Source of the DNA: Chryseobacterium gleum
Lineage (GTDB): Bacteria > Bacteroidota > Bacteroidia > Flavobacteriales_D > Crocinitomicaceae
Length of the DNA: 10,333 bases
NCBI GenBank assembly: GCA_945877005.1
Contig: CAMCQL010000051.1
Span: forward strand, 1 to 10,333
Reading direction: 5' to 3'
The notes below the pieces were generated by a model. It did not search any database and had not been told where the DNA came from. It saw only the letters and a program-made list of their open reading frames with translations. Positions 5,631-10,333 of the stretch are shown one piece after another. Positions within the stretch are counted from its first letter, which is position 1, and every line of letters starts with the position of its first letter. The translations under genes were made by a program, and so were the position numbers.

Positions 5631-8600
5631 ATGAATTCTTTCAGTACTTTACTTAATCAAATTGATTTTTTTATAAAAAAATATTATAAGAATCAGTTAG
5701 TTAAAGGATTAATTTTACTAGTTGGTGTTTTTTTACTTTCTTTTTTATTTGTTACATCTTTAGAATTCTTTGGTCGTTTTAATTCTTTGATTCGTACTTT
5801 TTTATTTTTTACCTTTCTATTAATCAATTCTTTTATTTTAACATTTTATGTTATCATTCCTTTGTTAAAATTATTTTCTTTTGGGAAAACAATTTCACGA
5901 GAACAAGCCTCAGCCATTATTGGTGAATTTTTCCCAGAGATATCAGATAGATTAATAAATACCTTACAGTTATCATCTTTATTAACCACTAAAGGTGCAA
6001 GTTATGAATTGGTAAAAGCGAGTATTGAACAAAGATCTAAATCAATTTCTTCTATTCCATTCGTAAATGGTATTGATTTAAAAAAGAATTATAAATATTT
6101 TAAATGGATTTTCCCGCTACTTTTAGTTACATTTTTATTGGCATTATTTTTTCCAGCAATTTTTACTCAAAGTACAAAACGAGTTGTTAACTATGATAAG
6201 GAATTTAAAATAGATGCTCCTTTTGATTTTATTTTAAAGAATACGAATTTTCAATTACAAGAGGGAGAAGATTTACAAATTAATGTTCAAACAATAGGTA
6301 ATTTATTACCATCTAAAGTTTATTTGGTTTCTTCTCAAGGTAAATTTTTAATGCAAAAATCCACTCGTATTGATAATTCTTTTTTATTAGAACGTTTATC
6401 AACCGATTTAAAATTTCATTTTGAAGCAAAGGGTTTTACAAGGGAAAGTTATTTTGTGAAAGTTCAACCTAAAGCGACAATAGGAGTATTAAATGCGCAA
6501 TTAAATTTTCCTTCTTACATTGGAAGAAAAGATGAATTTATACAGAATATAGGTGATATTGACATTCCTGAAGGTACTAAAGTGACTTGGATAGTTAAAA
6601 CGAAAAACACTTCATCAGTGTTATTTAATATCGGTAATAAAACGGAATCATTTACAACCACTGATATTCAGTTTAGTAAAGTATTTAAAACTTCTCATCA
6701 GTTAAAATTAATCTACAAGAATGCATTTGTTAGTAAAATTGATACTGTTAAGTACTTTTATCAAGTTACCAAGGATGCTTTTCCAGAAATTCATACACAA
6801 GAGTTAAAAGATTCTTTGGTTTCTTCAGTTCGTTATTTTACGGGTGAATTAATGGATGATTATGGTATTTCTCAGCTGTACTTCGTCTATAAAATTAATT
6901 CATCAGGTAAATCTATTGAAAAGAAAAAGAAAATAAACATTCTTTCAAGTACGCACCAACAATTCAATTTTGCAATTGATTTTAAACAAGAGACTCTTTC
7001 ATTAAACGATCGAATTGATTATTGTTTTGAAGTTTATGATAATGACGGTATTAACGGTCCTAAATCTTCAAGATCTTCAATGGGTTCTTTTCAACTTCCT
7101 AATCTAGATAAATTGAATGAACAGAGAGACTCAGAACAAGATTTAGCAAAAGAAAAGATGAATAAATTAGTTACAAAAGCACAACAATTTGAAAAAAATG
7201 TTGACAGATTAAAAAAAGATTTACTCAATGATAAGTCTTCGGAATGGAATAAATTGAATCAACTACAACAACTTAAAGAACAACAAAAATCGATTGAAAA
7301 AGAATTAAATTCTCTCCAAAATCAAATGAATGAAAGTATTGAAAATAAGAATGAACTTTCCGAATTAGATAAAGAATTGCTTGCAAAACAAGAAATGATT
7401 CAAGATTTGTTGGATAAAGTTATGGACGATGAATTGAAAGATTTATTAAATAAATTGGAAGAATTGATGAAGTCAAATGACAATGAAAATTTAAATAAAA
7501 AATTGGAGAAACTTGAAGTAAAATCTCAAGATATGCAGAAACAATTAGACAGATCGTTGGAACTTTTAAAGAAAATGCAAGTCAATGAAAAAATTGATGC
7601 TTTAGAAAAAGAACTAAATGAACTTTCAAAAAACCAAGAATCATTAAAAGAAAAATTAGACGAAAATAAAATTGATAAAGAAAATTCTATAAAAAAACAG
7701 GATGAAATCAACGATCGATTTGATGAATTGAAAGAAGATTTAAAAGAATTAAATAAACTCAATGATCAATTATTAGCTCCCCTTCCTCTCTCCCCTTCCA
7801 CTGAAACAGAGAAAGACATTCAGAATGAATTAAACAATGCTAAAGAAGCTTTAGAAAAAGGAAATGAAAAAAAAGCAACAAAAAGCCAACAAAAAGCTGC
7901 ATCTGAAATGAAAAAGCTTTCGGATGAATTAAATAAAAAACAATCTGCCGCCAATAAAAAGCAAAAAGGAGAAGACATGGAGTCAATCCGTCTTTTATTA
8001 GAAAATTTAATTACACTTAGTTTTAATCAAGAATCAATTTTAAAAGACTTTACAACACTATCCACTAATGACCCTTCTTATAAGTCTAAAGGCCGTTTAC
8101 AGCGCTCTTTAATGGATGATTTTAAGCTTGTAGAAGATAGTTTGTTACGATTAGCAAAAAGACAAGCGGCTATTGCAACATTTATAGACAAAGAATTAAA
8201 CACAATCAATGAAAATTTTAATTTATCAATTGAGTCGATTGATGAACATCAAAAAAATAGAATAACAACATATTTACAGTTTGCGATGACAGGTATCAAT
8301 AATTTAGCCTTGTTATTAAACGAATCTTTGCAAAACATGCAGTCTGAAATGAATGCTGATGGTAAGGGAGATGGGTCATGTCCTAATCCTAAACCTGGTA
8401 AATCTGGTTCTAATGGAGATGTTGACAGTATGAAGGAACTCTTAAAAAAACAACTTGAAAAATTAGAAAAAGGGAAACAACAAGGAGGAAAAAAACCTGG
8501 TGATAAACCAGGAGGATCTATACCTAATGGAAAGGACGGACAAGGTATGTCTGGTAAAGAAATTGCAAAAATGGCTGCACAACAATCTGCTTTACGCCAA

Positions 8601-8972
8601 CGTTTAGAGCAAATAAAGAAAGAATTAAATAATGAAGGAAAGGGAGCTGGTAACAAATTAAACCCTCTAATTAAGTCGCTTGAGCAACAAGAAAAAGATT
8701 TAATTAATCGTAATAAAAACTCAGATTTGATTAAACGTCAAAAAGAAATTTTAACCCGTTTATTAGAAAACGAGGAATCGTTAAGAGAAAAGGGTTTTGA
8801 TGAAAAGCGGCAATCAAAATCAGGAAAAGATTATAAAAACAGTAACCTTAAATCGATAAATGAGTATAATCAGAAAAAGCTAAAACAAATTGACTTAATT
8901 AAAACGATTGAACCTGTTTATAAGAAATATTATAAAGATAAATCGAGTAGTTATTTCAATCAAGTTTTGTAG
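5631..8972 (+). CDS. DUF4175-type membrane-anchored coiled-coil protein
   Basis: This is a very large protein (1113 residues) of unknown function, which I place in the Bacteroidota DUF4175 group from its architecture. Hydrophobic helices lie at about 26-44, 57-79 and 159-179; three crossings put the long C-terminal part in the periplasm if the N-terminus is cytoplasmic. A beta-rich part (about 190-490) has the family-like FPSYIGR...IPEGTKVTW stretch near 293-320 and DDYGI at 409-413. From about 493 to 785 come heptad-rich Lys/Glu/Leu coiled coils, broken near 715-725 by a proline stretch (APLPLSPS). A helical section follows, then Gly/Pro/Lys-rich linkers (about 909-925 and 946-978) and a basic helical C-terminus ending in YYKDKSSSYFNQVL. 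It heads a run with the HATPase gene, ybeY and mnmG. The mix of scaffold-like coils and periplasmic domain suggests an envelope scaffold, which is inference. Confidence 0.8.
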   Translation: MNSFSTLLNQIDFFIKKYYKNQLVKGLILLVGVFLLSFLFVTSLEFFGRFNSLIRTFLFFTFLLINSFILTFYVIIPLLKLFSFGKTISREQASAIIGEFFPEISDRLINTLQLSSLLTTKGASYELVKASIEQRSKSISSIPFVNGIDLKKNYKYFKWIFPLLLVTFLLALFFPAIFTQSTKRVVNYDKEFKIDAPFDFILKNTNFQLQEGEDLQINVQTIGNLLPSKVYLVSSQGKFLMQKSTRIDNSFLLERLSTDLKFHFEAKGFTRESYFVKVQPKATIGVLNAQLNFPSYIGRKDEFIQNIGDIDIPEGTKVTWIVKTKNTSSVLFNIGNKTESFTTTDIQFSKVFKTSHQLKLIYKNAFVSKIDTVKYFYQVTKDAFPEIHTQELKDSLVSSVRYFTGELMDDYGISQLYFVYKINSSGKSIEKKKKINILSSTHQQFNFAIDFKQETLSLNDRIDYCFEVYDNDGINGPKSSRSSMGSFQLPNLDKLNEQRDSEQDLAKEKMNKLVTKAQQFEKNVDRLKKDLLNDKSSEWNKLNQLQQLKEQQKSIEKELNSLQNQMNESIENKNELSELDKELLAKQEMIQDLLDKVMDDELKDLLNKLEELMKSNDNENLNKKLEKLEVKSQDMQKQLDRSLELLKKMQVNEKIDALEKELNELSKNQESLKEKLDENKIDKENSIKKQDEINDRFDELKEDLKELNKLNDQLLAPLPLSPSTETEKDIQNELNNAKEALEKGNEKKATKSQQKAASEMKKLSDELNKKQSAANKKQKGEDMESIRLLLENLITLSFNQESILKDFTTLSTNDPSYKSKGRLQRSLMDDFKLVEDSLLRLAKRQAAIATFIDKELNTINENFNLSIESIDEHQKNRITTYLQFAMTGINNLALLLNESLQNMQSEMNADGKGDGSCPNPKPGKSGSNGDVDSMKELLKKQLEKLEKGKQQGGKKPGDKPGGSIPNGKDGQGMSGKEIAKMAAQQSALRQRLEQIKKELNNEGKGAGNKLNPLIKSLEQQEKDLINRNKNSDLIKRQKEILTRLLENEESLREKGFDEKRQSKSGKDYKNSNLKSINEYNQKKLKQIDLIKTIEPVYKKYYKDKSSSYFNQVL

Positions 8973-8997
8973 TACAGTGAACTCAAATTGAAAAATA

Positions 8998-9411
8998 ATG
9001 GGCATAGATTCTATAATAATTGAAAAATTAACGATTCCTTCTAGTTTAACAAGTTTGGTACTTGTTGAATCTTTAATTGATAGAGTTTGTAATACGATTC
9101 ATGTAAATGAAGATGTTTATGGAAATGTTCTCATTGGAGTTACTGAGGCAGTAAATAATGCAATTATTCATGGTAACCTATATTCTCAATCTAAATCTGT
9201 TTTTATTGATGTTTCTGAAGATGATAGTTCTTTTTATTTCCGTGTCAGTGACGAAGGCTTAGGTTTTGATTACTTAAATCTGCCTGATCCTACAGCACCA
9301 GAGAATATAGAAAAGGAAAATGGAAGAGGTATCTTTTTAATTAAGAATTTAGCAGATGAATTGATTTATGAAAACAATGGTGCATCTGCTATAATTGTAT
9401 TCAATAAATAA
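8998..9411 (+). CDS. HATPase-fold protein resembling anti-sigma kinase RsbW/SpoIIAB
   Basis: A small cytosolic GHKL/HATPase_c domain of 137 residues with nothing else attached. The N box is EAVNNAIIHGN with Glu50 and Asn54, the G1 box is SDEGLGFD with Asp85, Gly87 and Gly89, and the G2 box is ENGRGIFLI with Gly109 and Gly111. The ATP site therefore looks intact. The length and single-domain form match RsbW/SpoIIAB-like serine kinases, which bind a sigma factor and phosphorylate a STAS-domain antagonist. Neither partner is encoded in this window, so the role remains open. It begins 25 bp after the DUF4175-type gene and ends two bases before ybeY, so it is almost certainly co-transcribed with ybeY. 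The same small ATPase before ybeY is, as I recall, common in Flavobacteriia. Confidence 0.88.
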   Translation: MGIDSIIIEKLTIPSSLTSLVLVESLIDRVCNTIHVNEDVYGNVLIGVTEAVNNAIIHGNLYSQSKSVFIDVSEDDSSFYFRVSDEGLGFDYLNLPDPTAPENIEKENGRGIFLIKNLADELIYENNGASAIIVFNK

Positions 9412-9413
9412 AA

Positions 9414-9824
9414 ATGATAGATTTTACTTTTGAGCAAATTGATGTTTTTGAATTAAATAATGATTTGATTATCAATTGGTTAATTCGTGTTTCTTCATCT
9501 GAAAATAAAGTTTGTGGTCCAATTTCAATTATTTTTTGTTCAGACGATTACCTTTTGTCTGTTAATAATGAATACCTTGATCATGATTTCTTTACCGATA
9601 TAATAACATTCGATTATTCTTCAAATTCTGAAATATCAGGTGATTTGTTTATTAGTATAGATAGAGTTAAAGAGAATGCTATCACATTTAACGTTGCTTT
9701 TATACAGGAACTTTATCGTGTTTTAGTCCATGGTGTTTTACACCTTTGTGGTTATGGTGACAAATCCCCAGAAGAAGAGTTAATTATGCGTTCAAAAGAA
9801 GATTTTTATTTATCTTCCTTATAG
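9414..9824 (+). CDS. ybeY: rRNA maturation endoribonuclease YbeY
   Basis: YbeY is a metal-dependent single-strand RNase that helps mature the 16S rRNA 3' end and takes part in ribosome quality control. The 136 residues agree with the shorter Bacteroidota form. Visible signatures are the central TDIITFDY strand (TDVLSFP in E. coli), GDLFISIDRV, and the metal site HGVLHLCGYGD. The site reads His106-x3-His110-x5-Asp116, so the third zinc ligand, His in E. coli (HxxxHxxxxxH), is Asp here. I believe this replacement is normal in the phylum rather than a defect. The ATG follows the HATPase stop by two bases, indicating tight coupling. The stop at 9822-9824 abuts the first parS site directly. Confidence 0.92.
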   Translation: MIDFTFEQIDVFELNNDLIINWLIRVSSSENKVCGPISIIFCSDDYLLSVNNEYLDHDFFTDIITFDYSSNSEISGDLFISIDRVKENAITFNVAFIQELYRVLVHGVLHLCGYGDKSPEEELIMRSKEDFYLSSL

Positions 9825-9826
9825 TT

Positions 9827-9842
9827 TGTTTCACGTGAAACA
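9827..9842. promoter_or_regulatory. parS site 1 (ParB-binding centromere), perfect
   Basis: TGTTTCACGTGAAACA is identical to the 16-bp consensus parS bound by chromosomal ParB (Spo0J). The palindrome extends perfectly to 20 bp (9825-9844). It starts two bases after the ybeY stop and lies outside any gene. Known role: ParB nucleation and spreading for chromosome segregation with ParA and for SMC loading. Confidence 0.93.
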
Positions 9843-9868
9843 AATTTCAAATGACTTTGCTCTTCCTT

Positions 9869-9876
9869 TATTTTTG
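9869..9876 (+). promoter_or_regulatory. Possible -7 box for mnmG overlapping parS 2
   Basis: TATTTTTG matches TAnnTTTG and lies 20 bases before the mnmG ATG; its last two bases are the first two of parS site 2. No TTG stands at the proper -33 distance, so the call is weak. mnmG may instead be read from the upstream run. Confidence 0.3.
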
Positions 9877-9890
9877 TTTCACGTGAAACT
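9875..9890. promoter_or_regulatory. parS site 2, one terminal mismatch
   Basis: TGTTTCACGTGAAACT has the full 14-bp palindromic core GTTTCACGTGAAAC and differs from the parS consensus only in its last base. It is centred 48 bp from site 1 in the same gap and ends six bases before the mnmG ATG. Confidence 0.9.
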
Positions 9891-9896
9891 TTATTT

Positions 9897-10333
9897 ATGT
9901 TAAAAAAATACGATGTTGTTGTAGTTGGAGGTGGTCATGCTGGTTGTGAAGCTGCAAATGCTGCTGCAAAGCTAGGTAGTTCTGTTTTGTTGATAACAAT
10001 GAACATGAACACTATTGCACAAATGAGCTGCAATCCCGCAATGGGTGGTGTTGCCAAAGGACAGATTGTTCGTGAAATTGATGCATTGGGGGGTGGTTCA
10101 GGAGTTGTAAGTGATAAAAGTGCAATTCAGTTTAGGATGTTAAATCGTTCAAAAGGCCCTGCTATGTGGTCTCCTCGCACTCAAAATGATAGAATGTTGT
10201 TTGCTGAAGAATGGCGTCTTTATTTGGAACAAAATCCAAATGTTGATTTCTGGCAAGATATGTGTACTGGTCTAATTGTTGATGGAACATCAATTATTGG
10301 AGTCAAAACAAGTTTAGGTATTAATATATTTTC
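9897..10333 (+). CDS. mnmG: tRNA uridine-34 carboxymethylaminomethyl synthesis enzyme MnmG (3' end beyond window)
   Basis: The first 145 codons of MnmG (GidA), which normally has about 620 residues. With MnmE it installs the (carboxymethyl)aminomethyl group on U34 of certain tRNAs, using FAD, NADH and a folate donor. The N-terminal FAD-binding fold shows VVVVGGGHAGCEAA (glycines 11-13 and 16), then the family signature SCNPAMGGVAKGQIVREIDALGG, whose Cys45 region is highly conserved, and QFRMLNRSKGPAMWSPR. The frame is intact to the window edge. The ATG at 9897-9899 puts the first beta strand five residues in, as expected. It follows ybeY on the same strand, with two parS sites in the 72-bp gap. 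Confidence 0.97.
   Translation, partial: MLKKYDVVVVGGGHAGCEAANAAAKLGSSVLLITMNMNTIAQMSCNPAMGGVAKGQIVREIDALGGGSGVVSDKSAIQFRMLNRSKGPAMWSPRTQNDRMLFAEEWRLYLEQNPNVDFWQDMCTGLIVDGTSIIGVKTSLGINIF

Noticed and set aside
7526..7762. Minus-strand open frame of 78 codons rich in Ser and Phe
   Set aside because: Mirror of the Lys/Glu-rich coiled coil on the other strand (AAA/GAA codons read as TTT/TTC); no independent coding signal.
8249..8656. Minus-strand open frame of 135 codons
   Set aside because: Lies entirely inside the DUF4175-type gene opposite its Gly/Pro/Lys-rich part; its Cys/Phe/Pro/Ser-rich composition is a reading of the opposite strand and resembles no family.
9414..9824. YbeY as a degraded gene because the third metal His is missing
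   Set aside because: The frame is intact, other motifs are kept, and Asp at this place is compatible with metal binding and, as far as I recall, usual in the phylum.
1..10333. Mobile elements, CRISPR arrays or defence genes
   Set aside because: No transposase, integrase, terminal inverted repeats, spaced repeat array or known defence domain was seen; genes are housekeeping or conserved in type.

Overview
The window is strongly A+T-rich and carries ordinary bacterial housekeeping genes. Several signs point to Bacteroidota, most likely a flavobacterium-like member (Flavobacteriales). Genes lack recognisable Shine-Dalgarno sequences, and several starts are preceded by the phylum's TAnnTTTG -7 box. 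The large DUF4175-type coiled-coil membrane protein followed by a small HATPase, ybeY and mnmG is an arrangement I recall from that group. The species cannot be named from the sequence alone.

Layout, left to right. At 1-86 (minus) is the N-terminus of dethiobiotin synthetase (bioD), cut by the window edge. Facing away from it at about 92-457 (plus) is the C-terminal third of a LysR-type regulator with no N-terminal part, a gene remnant abutting the bioD start. From 2043 down to 460 runs a minus-strand set: rpiB, a DoxX-like membrane protein that overlaps it through a TTG start, and a short-chain dehydrogenase. A very A+T-rich gene-free stretch of about 700 bp (2044-2738) separates this set from a plus-strand LytTR response regulator (2739-3476) with no adjacent histidine kinase. 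A symmetric hairpin (3482-3507) then serves as a two-way terminator between the regulator and a convergent tRNA-Cys gene (3511-3581, minus). Behind the tRNA on the minus strand are folB and gltX, ten bases apart.

From 5631 a plus-strand run begins: a 1113-residue DUF4175-type protein with three membrane segments, a beta-rich periplasmic region and long coiled coils; a 137-residue HATPase-fold protein resembling anti-sigma kinases; ybeY (rRNA maturation RNase), two bases behind it; and mnmG (tRNA-U34 modification), cut by the right edge. The last three genes link nucleotide-binding regulation and RNA maturation.

The most notable feature is in the 72-bp gap between ybeY and mnmG. It holds two copies of the ParB-binding centromere sequence parS (9827-9842 perfect; 9875-9890 with one terminal mismatch), 48 bp centre to centre. 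This suggests that the region lies in the origin-proximal part of the chromosome and is a ParB loading site. The second parS also overlaps the only -7-like box in front of mnmG. I did not find a clearly undescribed defence or mobile system; the least understood part is the DUF4175/HATPase pair.
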